Shown here piece after piece: positions 44,226 to 53,032 of a stretch of 64,000 bases of DNA. Both the position numbers and the translations under genes were made by a program. The stretch comes from Neisseria macacae ATCC 33926 (GTDB taxonomy: Bacteria > Pseudomonadota > Gammaproteobacteria > Burkholderiales > Neisseriaceae): positions 2,542,001 through 2,606,000 of the forward strand of contig NZ_CP094241.1 of NCBI RefSeq assembly GCF_022749495.1, read 5' to 3'. Position 1 is the first letter of the stretch, and each line of letters starts with the position of its first letter. Below the pieces are notes generated by a model. It had not been told where the DNA came from, did not search any database, and was given only the letters and a program-made list of their open reading frames with translations.

Positions 44226-46091
44226 TTATTTCAACAGGGTGCGTTTATCGTTGATAAACATTTCGGCAATTTTACTTGAACCGAACGGGTTGAGGTGGTT
44301 GGTATCGAAATACACCGGCAGCCCGTCTATGAGTTTGTCCGCGGGGATGTACTGCATAAAGTCCACCCACTGCACGCCGCGGTGCTGCTTCACGATTTTT
44401 TCGACTTCGTCTTCAGACTTGGCGGAATCGCGGATTTCTGCCTTTTTATCCTCTGAAACATAATTGATGTCGATACCGAGCTTTTGTCTCAGATAATAAC
44501 GCCGCAACGGCAACTGCCCGTCCATAGGCGTATCGGCCAAAACGTACACTTTTTTGCCCGCCTTCACCAAATCCTCCAGCATTGTGTTGAACCGTTCCAA
44601 AAATTCCGGTTTGGCGGTATGGAGGAACCAGCGTTGCGAAATGATGATGACAGGATAGTCTTTGGTTTTTTGTTCGATAAACCTGTTATATGGATTACAG
44701 CGGTCGGCGCGGCGGTCGCTGTCGGGCAGGACAAATCCGAACGCGGTGGCGCAGCTGTTGGACGTGATAACGTCTGCTGACCAGCCTTCTTTTTTGCCGA
44801 CGATGTCGAGGAACGGGCTCAAATGGGCGGCATGCGAATCGCCGATGACCAAAACTTCAGGTTTTTGGTTTGCCGCGCCGACGGCGCAGTCGGTTTTGGT
44901 CAGCGTGTCCGCGCAAATTTTGCTTTCATCGGCCTTGTACAAACTGCTTTCAAACGCGGCGGGTTTGGCGGTCATCAGGTAGGTTGCCGCAGGAATCAGC
45001 AGCGCGAAATAAGCCGCCATGCTCCATTTGAATTTCGCCGTCGTAAAATTCTTCGCCTTCCGCGCCGGCGTTTCCACAAAATAATAAGACAACACCGACA
45101 ACAGCAGCATGATGATGACTGCCAGCGCCGATGCGGCAAGCGGAAGCTGCGCGTCCATATAAATGTAGCGCATGAGCGCCAACACCACCCAGTGCCACAA
45201 ATACAGCGAATACGAAATCAACCCGATAAACACCACCGGCTTGAGGCTCAACAGTTTGGACGTATTGAAACCTTCCTGCATCTGCAATGATTTGCCCGAA
45301 TAAATCAAACCGCCGACCGCCAGACAGCAAAGCAGCCGTTCGATATTTCCCGCGCCGGGCAGGACGCCGTAGGGCAGCACCAGCGTGGCGGCGATGACCG
45401 CCATCATCAGCCATCCGAATAGCGGCGTACTGGCTTTATCGTTTTGTTCGGCAGGCGGAATGAAGGCAAAAAGCGAACCGACAAGCAGCTCATAAGCACG
45501 CACATGCGGCAGGAAATACGCCTCCATGCCCAAAGTCGGCAACAGCGCGGAAAACAGGCTGATGACAATCAGCAAAAGGATAAACGTCCGCACATTGCGC
45601 CGTTTGCTGATACGGAAAAACAAAATCAGCAACGCGGGGAAAATAAAGTAAAACTGTTCTTCCAACGACAGCGACCAAATGTGCTGCAACGGCTTTTCCG
45701 TCGCATCCGCATCAAAATAGCCGCCGCGGCGGGCAAAGAACAGGTTGGCGGCAAACAGCAAGGCATAGACGGCGGATTTGACGTATTGGCGCAAATCGAA
45801 AGACAAAAAGAAAATGGCGGCAACGACCGTCGTGCAAAGCAATACACAGGCAAAGACAGGCAAAATGCGTTTGGCGCGGCGTTTGTAAAACTCAAGAAAC
45901 GAAAAACTGCCGTCGCGAATCTCGCGGCTGATAATGGTCGTGATCAAATATCCCGACAACACGAAAAACATATCCACGCCCAAAAAACCACCCGGCAGCC
46001 ATTGGGGATCGATATGAAATATGATGACGGATAAAACGGCCAATGCCCGTATCCCGTCCAAATCAGGACGGTATTTCAACACTTTACTCAT
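44226..46091 (-). CDS. Acyltransferase-3 / SGNH O-acyltransferase
   Basis: 621 residues from ATG 46089-46091 (MSKVLKYRPDLDGIRALAVL). The AT3 membrane domain (about 8-340) starts with RPDLDGIRALAVLSVIIFH and GVDMFFVLSGYLIT and has about ten helices with the RRAKRILPVF motif. The C-terminal SGNH domain (about 385-621) has GDSHAAHL and DTNHLNPFGSSKIA (Asp/His of the triad). Such fusions transfer acetyl groups to periplasmic or surface sugars (OatA/OafA type). The acceptor is unknown. It is inserted between the permease and ATPase genes of the iron importer. An in-frame start 19 codons earlier is possible. Confidence 0.9.
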   Translation of the reverse strand: MSKVLKYRPDLDGIRALAVLSVIIFHIDPQWLPGGFLGVDMFFVLSGYLITTIISREIRDGSFSFLEFYKRRAKRILPVFACVLLCTTVVAAIFFLSFDLRQYVKSAVYALLFAANLFFARRGGYFDADATEKPLQHIWSLSLEEQFYFIFPALLILFFRISKRRNVRTFILLLIVISLFSALLPTLGMEAYFLPHVRAYELLVGSLFAFIPPAEQNDKASTPLFGWLMMAVIAATLVLPYGVLPGAGNIERLLCCLAVGGLIYSGKSLQMQEGFNTSKLLSLKPVVFIGLISYSLYLWHWVVLALMRYIYMDAQLPLAASALAVIIMLLLSVLSYYFVETPARKAKNFTTAKFKWSMAAYFALLIPAATYLMTAKPAAFESSLYKADESKICADTLTKTDCAVGAANQKPEVLVIGDSHAAHLSPFLDIVGKKEGWSADVITSNSCATAFGFVLPDSDRRADRCNPYNRFIEQKTKDYPVIIISQRWFLHTAKPEFLERFNTMLEDLVKAGKKVYVLADTPMDGQLPLRRYYLRQKLGIDINYVSEDKKAEIRDSAKSEDEVEKIVKQHRGVQWVDFMQYIPADKLIDGLPVYFDTNHLNPFGSSKIAEMFINDKRTLLK

Positions 46092-46246
46092 AGCACGCAC
46101 CTTGATAGTGATGCTTAATATGAGTAAGAACCCGATATTTAGTTTCATTCACGCCGTCAAATCTAAGGACGTGCAAAACGAAATATCCCGTTTGGAAATA
46201 GTGGTTTACGCCATTCGAATTCAGGCTGGGAAAGTTTTCAGACGAC

Positions 46247-47245
46247 CTATCGCTTGCGTTTCAGCACCAAATATAAAAACACCAGCCCGCCCGCAAATTC
46301 AACCACTACGCTCAACACCGCCTTCATGCCGAGCAGGTGTTCGAACACGGTTTGCCCGCCGACCAGCAGGATGCCGCCGACGCACACCGTCATCGGCAGC
46401 CGCACGCTATGGCGCACGCTCGGGGCAAAATGGTTGGCAAGCGCAGCAGCCAGAAGGCCGAAGAAGCTGACCGGCCCGACCACCGCCGTCGCCGTCGCCA
46501 CGAGCGCGGCAATCCAAAGCAGCAGCCACAAAGTATTGCGCGTGTAGTTTATGCCCAAATTAATCGTTTGGTCGCGCCCCAAAAGATGGACGTCCAGACG
46601 GTGCCGCTCGCGCCAAACCACCACTGCGCTCGCCAGCAGAATCAGCGCGCCCACGCCCAAAAGCTCGCTGTGGATGGTATTGAAGTTCGCAAACATATTC
46701 GCCTGCGCCGCCGTAAATTCCTCCGGATCAATCATGCGCGTCAGCAGCGAAGAGAGGCTGCGGAACAAAATCCCGAAAATCACACCGATCAAAATCATGC
46801 GCGACAAATCGCGTCCGCTCTGCCGGATGAGCGTGTAAAACAAAAGCAGCGAGCCGCCCATCATCATCACCAGCTCAAAGCCGAACTTGCCCGTCAGCGG
46901 CAGCGACGTATAGCCCACCCCGCCCAAAGCAAACAGCAAAAGCGTTTGCAAAAACACATACAGCGAGTCGAAGCCCAAAATCGAAGGTGTAAGGATCGGG
47001 TTGTTCGTCAACGTTTGGAAAAGCTGGGTCGAAACCCCGACCGCATACGCCACCAGCAGCAAAGCCGCCAGCTTGGTCAGCCGCAACTGCAACACAAAAT
47101 CCCAATCGCCTTGGATGTTCAAAGTCAGGAACAAGGTGCAACAAGCGAGCAGCAAGACAAACGCCGCCCACAGCGGACGGGAAGAACCCTGCATAAACGC
47201 AACCTTGTTCGAGCGAAGCGCGCTACGCTTGTTTTCAGACGACAT
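46247..47245 (-). CDS. FecCD-type siderophore ABC permease (second)
   Basis: 332 residues with about nine helices. GVSTQLFQTLTNNPILTPSILGFDSLYVF is the FecCD family signature, and GPVSFFGLLAAALANHFAPS is the ATPase-coupling loop. Two starts compete: ATG 47245, which overlaps the upstream permease gene and lies within a DUS word, and ATG 47194 (MQGSSRPLWAAF), which has AAGG 8 bases upstream. It forms a heterodimer with the other permease for ferric-siderophore import. Confidence 0.9.
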   Translation of the reverse strand: MSSENKRSALRSNKVAFMQGSSRPLWAAFVLLLACCTLFLTLNIQGDWDFVLQLRLTKLAALLLVAYAVGVSTQLFQTLTNNPILTPSILGFDSLYVFLQTLLLFALGGVGYTSLPLTGKFGFELVMMMGGSLLLFYTLIRQSGRDLSRMILIGVIFGILFRSLSSLLTRMIDPEEFTAAQANMFANFNTIHSELLGVGALILLASAVVVWRERHRLDVHLLGRDQTINLGINYTRNTLWLLLWIAALVATATAVVGPVSFFGLLAAALANHFAPSVRHSVRLPMTVCVGGILLVGGQTVFEHLLGMKAVLSVVVEFAGGLVFLYLVLKRKR

Positions 47246-48209
47246 GGGCAGGCTTCCTCAACAAAATCCACAAGAACAACACCGTACCCAACACACCGAA
47301 CACGGTTGAGACCGGAATCTCAAACGGGAACACAATCACGCGTCCCAAAATATCGCACAAAAGCACCAGCGACGCGCCGAGCAAAGCCACCGCAGGCAGG
47401 CTTTGGCGCAGCTTGTCGCCCATTAGGCGGCTGATGATGTTCGGCACGACCAGCCCGATAAACGGAATATTGCCGACCGTTACCAACACCAGCGACGTAA
47501 TCATCGCAATAATCACCAAGCCTACCCACAACACCACCGTCCGGTTCAGACCCAGATTCACGCTCACCGTCTCGCCCAAGCCCAAAATCGTCAGCTGGTC
47601 GGCAATCAAATACGCCGCCAACGCCAAGCCGCCCGTCAGCCACAGCAATTCGTAACGCCCCAACAGCACGCCCGAAAAATCGCCCTGCTGCCACACGCTC
47701 AACAACTGCATCATCTCAAACTCATACGCGATAAACGTCGTCACCGCCTCGATAACGCCGCCAAAAATAATCCCCACCAGCGGCACCATCAACTGCGCCG
47801 TCGGCGGCAAACGGCGTATCAGCATCATAAACACCAGCATGCCCGCCAACGCCGCCACGGCAGCAAATGCCATATTTACCCTTATGTCGGCGTTCGAAAA
47901 CATCAACCTCATCGCCAACATGCCCAACGCCGCGCTCTGACTCGCCCCCACCATAGACGGCTCGACAAAACGGTTGCGCATCAAAATCTGCATAATCATC
48001 CCCGCCACCGCCATCGACGCTCCCGCCAGCACAATCGCAAACGTGCGCGGCAGGCGGCTGACCAGCATCAATTCCGTGCTGTCAGACAATGTCCAGTGAA
48101 ACACATCCGCCCAGCGGAAATTGCCGACGCCCACAGACAGGCTGACGACAAACAGCACCACCAGCACAAAGCAGTTGATTAAATTTAAAGATAAAGGTTT
48201 GACGGACAT
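47235..48209 (-). CDS. FecCD-type siderophore ABC permease (first)
   Basis: 324 residues from ATG 48207-48209; an in-frame TTG ten codons upstream is less likely. Family blocks LPRTFAIVLAGASMAVAGMI, MQILMRNRFVEPSMVGASQS and GNIPFIGLVVPNIISRLMGD are clear, with about nine helices. First gene of the cluster; its end overlaps the next permease by 11 bp. A full Correia element lies just upstream, so the expected promoter of the transport operon is displaced or lies beyond it (an AT-rich stretch near 48500-48545). Confidence 0.9.
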   Translation of the reverse strand: MSVKPLSLNLINCFVLVVLFVVSLSVGVGNFRWADVFHWTLSDSTELMLVSRLPRTFAIVLAGASMAVAGMIMQILMRNRFVEPSMVGASQSAALGMLAMRLMFSNADIRVNMAFAAVAALAGMLVFMMLIRRLPPTAQLMVPLVGIIFGGVIEAVTTFIAYEFEMMQLLSVWQQGDFSGVLLGRYELLWLTGGLALAAYLIADQLTILGLGETVSVNLGLNRTVVLWVGLVIIAMITSLVLVTVGNIPFIGLVVPNIISRLMGDKLRQSLPAVALLGASLVLLCDILGRVIVFPFEIPVSTVFGVLGTVLFLWILLRKPAHVV

Positions 48210-48254
48210 AAGGGAAAAATAATTCAGATGGAAAAACAAACGCCATAAAGACGA

Positions 48255-48411
48255 TATAGTGGATTAACTTTAAACCGGTACGGCGTTGCCTCGCCTTAGC
48301 TCAAAGAGAACGATTCTCTAAGGTGCTGAAGCACCAAGTGAATCGGTTCCGTACTATCTGTACTGCCTGCGGCTTCGTCGCCTTGTCCTGATTTAAAGTT
48401 AATCCACTACA
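48255..48411. repeat. Correia repeat enclosed element, full length
   Basis: 157 bp from TATAGTGGATTAACTTTAAA. The right end reads ATCCACTACA, one base off the usual TATA. Between the divergent permease and ppk genes. Confidence 0.9.
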
Positions 48412-48711
48412 ACAAGGTCGTCTGAAAACAGACAGGGGCAGTTCGGGCAAAATTCAGACCGGCTTTCGCCCTAAAAAATCGTGCTAACGATACCATTTAC
48501 TATAAAAATAAACAATATTTGCACAAATAATAACCATTCTTATACACCTCGTCTGAAAACACTTGCCCCATACAAAAAACGCCCCGACAGCCTTTTCAGA
48601 CGACCTCCCACCCTGCCAACCACCCGCCCATCCAGCACCACTGCCCCGCCCGTCCGAAACGCGTTATACTTCCCAATTGACTGTCCGACCCACCCGCTTC
48701 AGGAGAACACC

Positions 48712-50769
48712 ATGCCCGAACAAAACCGCATCCTCTGCCGCGAACTGAGCCTGCTCGCTTTCAATCGCCGCGTTTTGGCGCAGGCGCAGGATGAAAACGT
48801 ACCGCTTTTGGAACGTTTGCGGTTTTTGTGCATCGTCTCTTCCAATCTCGACGAATTTTTCGAGGTACGCATGGCGTGGCTCAAACGTGCTCAAAAAATG
48901 AATCCGCACGAGCGTTTGGACAACGGCACCACGCCGTCCGAAACCATCGCCGCCGTCGCCGCCGAAGCACACGCGCTGATACAGGAGCAATACCGCCTGT
49001 TCAACGAAGTCTTGCAGCCCGAGTTGAGCAAACAAGGCATCCATTTTTACCGCCGCCGCAACTGGACGGCAGGACAACAGAAATGGATCGAGCAGTATTT
49101 CGACGCCGAACTGCTGCCCATCCTCACCCCCATCGGACTCGACCCGTCGCACCCCTTCCCGCGCCCGTTGAACAAATCGCTCAACTTCGCCGTCGAATTG
49201 GAAGGTACGGACGCGTTCGGCCGCCCTTCCGGCATGGCGATTGTGCAAGCCCCGCGCATCCTGCCGCGCGTCGTCCCCCTGCCCGCCGAATTGTGCGACG
49301 GCGGCAGCGGCTTCGTTTTCCTTTCCTCCATCCTGCACGCCCACGTCGGCAAACTCTTCCCAGGCATGACGGTCAAAGGCTGCCACCAGTTCCGCCTCAC
49401 CCGCGACAGCGATCTGACCGTCGATGAAGAAGACCTTAAAAACCTGCGCGCCGCGATTCAAAACGAATTGCACGACCGCGAATACGGCGACGGCGTGCGC
49501 CTCGAAGTCGCCGACACCTGCCCGCCCCACATCCACGACTTCCTGCTCGCCCAGTTCAAACTCACCTCCGCCGAGCTTTACCAAGTCAAAGGCCCGGTCA
49601 ACCTCGTGCGCCTCAATGCCGTGCCCGATTTGGTTGACCGTCCCGACCTCAAGTTTCCCGCACGCGGGGCAGGTCGTCTGAAAGCATTGCGCAAGAACGG
49701 CTCCATTTTCAAACTGGCGAAACAGTCGCCCATCCTGCTGCACCATCCGTATCAGTCCTTCGACCCCGTCGTCCACATGATACGCGAAGCCGCCGCCGAC
49801 CCCGCCGTCCTCGCCGTCAAAATGACCATCTACCGCACCGGCAGCAATTCCGAACTCGTCCGCGCCCTGATGAAAGCCGCCCTTGCCGGTAAACAAGTAA
49901 CCGTCGTCGTCGAACTCATGGCGCGTTTTGACGAAGCCAACAACGTCAATTGGGCGCAACAGCTTGAAAACGCAGGCGCACACGTCGTTTACGGCGTATT
50001 CGGCTACAAAATCCACGCCAAGATGGCACTCGTCATCCGCCGCGAAAACGGCGCGCTCAAACGCTACGCCCACCTCGGCACCGGCAACTACCATCAAGGC
50101 ACATCGCGCATCTACACCGACTTCGGCATCATCACCGCCGACGACCAAATCACCGCCGACGTGAACACCCTCTTTATGGAAATCACAGGTTTGGGCAAAC
50201 CGGGTCGTCTGAACAAGCTCTACCAAAGCCCGTTCACCCTGCACAAAATGGTCATCGACCGCATCGAGCGCGAAATCCAACACGCCAAAGCAGGCAAGCC
50301 CGCCCGCATCCGCGCCAAAATGAATTCGCTGATCGAACCGAGCATCATCGACGCCCTCTACCGCGCCAGCAGCGCAGGCGTGCAAATCGACCTCATCGTG
50401 CGCGGCATGTGTACCCTGCGCCCCGGTGTCAAAGGTCTGTCCGAAAACATCCGCGTCCGCTCCATCATCGGCAGACAGCTCGAACACTCCCGCGTGTACT
50501 GCTTCCACAACAACGGCGCAGACGACACCTTCATCTCCAGCGCAGACTGGATGGGGCGCAACTTCTTCCGCCGCATCGAAGTCGCCACCCCCATCACCAC
50601 GCCCGAACTCAAAGCCCGCGTCATCCATGAAGGCATCGAAATGGCGCTGCAAGACAACACCCGCGCATGGCTGATGCAGCCCGACGGCAGCTACACCCGC
50701 GCCCAACCCGAAAACGGCGAACCCGCCTTCAGCCTGCAAGAAAGCTTGTGGGAAATGTACGGCAGATAA
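48712..50769 (+). CDS. ppk: Polyphosphate kinase 1
   Basis: Makes polyphosphate from ATP at the membrane-associated enzyme. 685 residues from ATG 48712 after AGGAGAACACC; the frame is open further upstream but through intergenic DNA. The N-terminal NRILCRELSLLAFNRRVL, SSNLDEFFEVRM, and the catalytic histidine in YAHLGTGNYHQGTSRIYTDF (H454 in the first HLGTG) are present. The second phospholipase-D-like half has VRGMCTLRPGVKGLSENIRV. Full length. DUS words occur within the gene near 49672 and 50202. A long antisense frame is a composition artefact. Confidence 0.95.
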   Translation: MPEQNRILCRELSLLAFNRRVLAQAQDENVPLLERLRFLCIVSSNLDEFFEVRMAWLKRAQKMNPHERLDNGTTPSETIAAVAAEAHALIQEQYRLFNEVLQPELSKQGIHFYRRRNWTAGQQKWIEQYFDAELLPILTPIGLDPSHPFPRPLNKSLNFAVELEGTDAFGRPSGMAIVQAPRILPRVVPLPAELCDGGSGFVFLSSILHAHVGKLFPGMTVKGCHQFRLTRDSDLTVDEEDLKNLRAAIQNELHDREYGDGVRLEVADTCPPHIHDFLLAQFKLTSAELYQVKGPVNLVRLNAVPDLVDRPDLKFPARGAGRLKALRKNGSIFKLAKQSPILLHHPYQSFDPVVHMIREAAADPAVLAVKMTIYRTGSNSELVRALMKAALAGKQVTVVVELMARFDEANNVNWAQQLENAGAHVVYGVFGYKIHAKMALVIRRENGALKRYAHLGTGNYHQGTSRIYTDFGIITADDQITADVNTLFMEITGLGKPGRLNKLYQSPFTLHKMVIDRIEREIQHAKAGKPARIRAKMNSLIEPSIIDALYRASSAGVQIDLIVRGMCTLRPGVKGLSENIRVRSIIGRQLEHSRVYCFHNNGADDTFISSADWMGRNFFRRIEVATPITTPELKARVIHEGIEMALQDNTRAWLMQPDGSYTRAQPENGEPAFSLQESLWEMYGR

Positions 50770-50782
50770 AGCGCGGCAACAC

Positions 50783-50820
50783 AAAAGGTCGTCTGAAATT
50801 AGTTTTCAGACGACCTTTTG
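50783..50820. terminator. DUS hairpin between convergent ppk and nnrS-type genes
   Basis: AAAAGGTCGTCTGAAA faces TTTCAGACGACCTTTTG, placed to serve both converging genes. Confidence 0.78.
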
Positions 50821-50871
50821 ACTTAAGGCGACACAGGGCTTGCGATTAAATAGGGAATGAAACGAAAACGC

Positions 50872-51969
50872 TCACTCCGGATCGTCCGTAAACGCATTCG
50901 CCCGAAATATTGGTACAAACGTCAACAGATAAAGCACGAACACGGCAGCGGTCAGAATCGCGGGAACGGTGATGAAGAATATCGGATTCACGTTCATTAA
51001 AACAGCGCGCGAGACGGCGGCGGCGAAGAGGATGGGGACGGCGATGCGGCAGAGTTTGGGGTAGTCGAGTTTGGTAAAGCCGCTGTGCCACAGTCCGGCG
51101 GTCAGCCACACCATCATCACGCCGCCCATCATGCCGCCGAGGGTAATCAGGTGCAGGGGCGCGGAGGCGGGCAGGTTTTGCAGTTTCGCCGCGCCTGTCC
51201 ACAGATAGCCTGCGGCGGCAAAAAGCTGGAGCAGGTAATAGGTACGGACGTAGTGTTTGCGCAAGAGTTCGTGATGGTGCAGTTCGCGCAGCTTGGCAAG
51301 CAGGATGAAACCGACGGCGAGCGCGGTAAAACCGGCGGTTTGCGCGGGCAGCCAAAGTTCGGCGGCGGCGTGCAGCAGCAGGAAGGTGATGGCGATGTTT
51401 TTATAGACGACGTTGGGAATGAATACGGGGTCTTTCAGACGGCATTCTTTAAGGGCTTCCGCACCCAGAAGGACGCTGACGCGGACGGATACGAACATGA
51501 CCGCCGCCATGTTCAGATGCACTTGCGCGCGCAACAGGTTCAAATCGCCGCTGACGGCATAGGCCGTCTGAAAAACGGTGAACGCGGCAAGCAACATTAG
51601 CAGGGCAAAGTTGTCAGTATTGCGGTCGAGCCAAATCAGCCAAGCGCAGAACAGCAGCAACACCAGCCAATAGGCGGCAACGAAAAACGAAGCGGTTTGC
51701 GGCGCAAACGGCAGCAGGACGGATGCGGCAAGCAACAGCGCCGCCAAGACGGTGGCAACGGGTTTCAGACGACCTTTATAGCCCGTCCATTCGAGCATCG
51801 CAGCAGTCAGAAAACCGCCGTATGCCGCAGGCAGCATGAGTTCTAAGAAGATTTGGCGGTGCAGGACGATGGCGCCGGGGCTGATGAAAAACACCAACGC
51901 GCCGAGTATGGCAAGCACCGCCGCGCCGACGAAAAACGGCCGCATGGGGTGGGTGAAAAATTTATTCAT
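50872..51969 (-). CDS. NnrS-family membrane protein
   Basis: 365 residues, about twelve hydrophobic segments. HPMRPFFVGAAVLAIL at the start, HLNMAAVMFVSVRVSVLLG in the middle and LHLITLGGMMGGVMMVWL late in the protein are NnrS hallmarks. NnrS proteins are haem/copper-binding membrane proteins tied to nitric-oxide stress in denitrifiers, which fits neisserial denitrification. An AG-dialect DUS (AGGCCGTCTGAA) lies inside at about 51561. ATG at 51967-51969. Confidence 0.88.
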   Translation of the reverse strand: MNKFFTHPMRPFFVGAAVLAILGALVFFISPGAIVLHRQIFLELMLPAAYGGFLTAAMLEWTGYKGRLKPVATVLAALLLAASVLLPFAPQTASFFVAAYWLVLLLFCAWLIWLDRNTDNFALLMLLAAFTVFQTAYAVSGDLNLLRAQVHLNMAAVMFVSVRVSVLLGAEALKECRLKDPVFIPNVVYKNIAITFLLLHAAAELWLPAQTAGFTALAVGFILLAKLRELHHHELLRKHYVRTYYLLQLFAAAGYLWTGAAKLQNLPASAPLHLITLGGMMGGVMMVWLTAGLWHSGFTKLDYPKLCRIAVPILFAAAVSRAVLMNVNPIFFITVPAILTAAVFVLYLLTFVPIFRANAFTDDPE

Positions 51970-52053
51970 GGCTTGGCTTGATTCTGCATGAAGATGCTTT
52001 CGGATATGGATTTATTGGGTGGACAGGGCTGTATCTTTTGCCAAAGAGGCAAG

Positions 52054-52104
52054 CCGCAAGGTTTGTCAGATACTCAAATGCCCGTATCATTCATATTATT
52101 GATA
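52054..52104. repeat. Direct repeat, copy 1 (flanks cadD)
   Basis: CCGCAAGGTTTGTCAGATAC onward resembles 52982-53032 (CCGCAAGGTTCGTCAGATAT onward) at roughly 80% by eye. It covers the cadD stop codon region. Confidence 0.65.
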
Positions 52105-52705
52105 TTATTGTTCGAATTGTATTATTTTCAATAATAATAAATAACCCTAAACCAATATAAATAACAGCCATTATCCAACGACTAAACTTCTCTACAATTT
52201 CACCAACACCTGAAATATTAGCCAATCTTTGTGCTGTATATACTAAAACAAAAATCAATATTAAAAATACAAGAAGAGTAACTAATAAGTCGACAAGATC
52301 TAAAGTCACAAAGTAAGGAACAAAAAGTCCAATATTATCTGCACCACAACTAGCAACTGTAACCAAAGCAACAATACCGACTAATTTTGACAACCCTTTT
52401 TCATCCAATTCTTTTTTAGCTCTTTTTTCGCCCTCACAATCGTCGTAAATAGCAACTTTAATACCTAAGTAAATCGGTATTAAACCTAATAAACCCAACA
52501 CCCATTTTTCCGGAACATAATTCAAAACAAAAGCTAGAAATAAACTAACTAATATTAAAATTACAGAACCTAAATATTGTCCGATATAAATATCTCGATA
52601 TTCTTTTCTAGTATTTGCTCTAGCAAAAAATATTAATAGTATTACCAACAAATCTACTGCTGTAGCAATATATAAAACAGCAGCAGTAATCACAGTCGAA
52701 AACAT
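52091..52705 (-). CDS. cadD: CadD-family cadmium resistance transporter
   Basis: 204 residues from ATG 52703-52705, preceded by GAGGTGCTTT. Six hydrophobic segments; TAVDLLVILLIFFARANTRKEY and VASCGADNIGLFVPYFVTL are family hallmarks, with the cytoplasmic DDCEGEKRAKKEL loop. CadD proteins, best known from staphylococci and streptococci, confer cadmium tolerance. The gene is strikingly AT-rich (many ATA, TTA and AAT codons), unlike both neighbours, and is framed by duplicated pieces of the adjacent ABC ATPase gene. This indicates recent acquisition, probably from a Gram-positive source. Confidence 0.88.
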   Translation of the reverse strand: MFSTVITAAVLYIATAVDLLVILLIFFARANTRKEYRDIYIGQYLGSVILILVSLFLAFVLNYVPEKWVLGLLGLIPIYLGIKVAIYDDCEGEKRAKKELDEKGLSKLVGIVALVTVASCGADNIGLFVPYFVTLDLVDLLVTLLVFLILIFVLVYTAQRLANISGVGEIVEKFSRWIMAVIYIGLGLFIIIENNTIRTIISII

Positions 52706-52713
52706 AAAGCACC

Positions 52714-52785
52714 TCATAATGAATCCCCTGCCCCTTGGCACCACGGCTTTTTCAAAAACCGAATCGCGTTCGGATAACAGATTCG
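52714..52785 (-). pseudogene. Duplicated 3' fragment of the ABC ATPase gene
   Basis: Matches 53021-53090, the last codons of the ATPase gene: ATAATGAATCCCCTG, CTTGC/GGCACCACgGCTT and AAAACCGAATCGCGTTC recur with small differences. It has no start or domain and is a leftover of the rearrangement that brought in cadD. Confidence 0.65.
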
Positions 52786-52821
52786 TATCTTTCGCTAAAG
52801 AAGCAAGCCTGCGGCTTGCTT

Positions 52822-52975
52822 ACCCTCTCCCTAGCCCTCTCCCACGGGGAGAGGGAATCGGGCTGCCAAACCCTAACATTTTCAGGTTTACCTGACATCT
52901 GATTCCCAATCCTGCACTCTCTGATTTTCAGCAACCTAATCCCCTCTCCCCGTGGGAGAGGGTTAGGGAGAGGGC
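52822..52975. repeat. CT/GA-rich inverted repeat
   Basis: ACCCTCTCCCTAGCCCTCTC with CCACGGGGAGAGGG near 52822-52852, and the inverse CCCTCTCCCCGTGGGAGAGG with GTTAGGGAGAGGG near 52941-52974. A foldback unit of about 30-bp arms, related to the one near 7925. Confidence 0.7.
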
Positions 52976-52981
52976 AACGAA

Positions 52982-53032
52982 CCGCAAGGTTCGTCAGATA
53001 TTCAAATCCCCCTCATCACTCATAATAATGAA
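52982..53032. repeat. Direct repeat, copy 2
   Basis: Partner of 52054-52104. It spans the stop codon of the intact ABC ATPase gene and its 3' flank. Confidence 0.65.

Noticed and set aside
46337..47434. 365-codon open frame antisense to the two permeases
   Set aside because: Arg/Gln-rich shadow of two well-supported membrane proteins.
48664..50784. 706-codon open frame antisense to ppk
   Set aside because: It mirrors a verified ppk gene; the translation is valine/phenylalanine/glycine-rich with no motif, as expected from GC-rich antisense codons.
52091..52785. cadD as part of a transposon or integron
   Set aside because: No transposase, recombinase, terminal inverted repeats or attC-like site were found; the direct repeats are pieces of the neighbouring gene.
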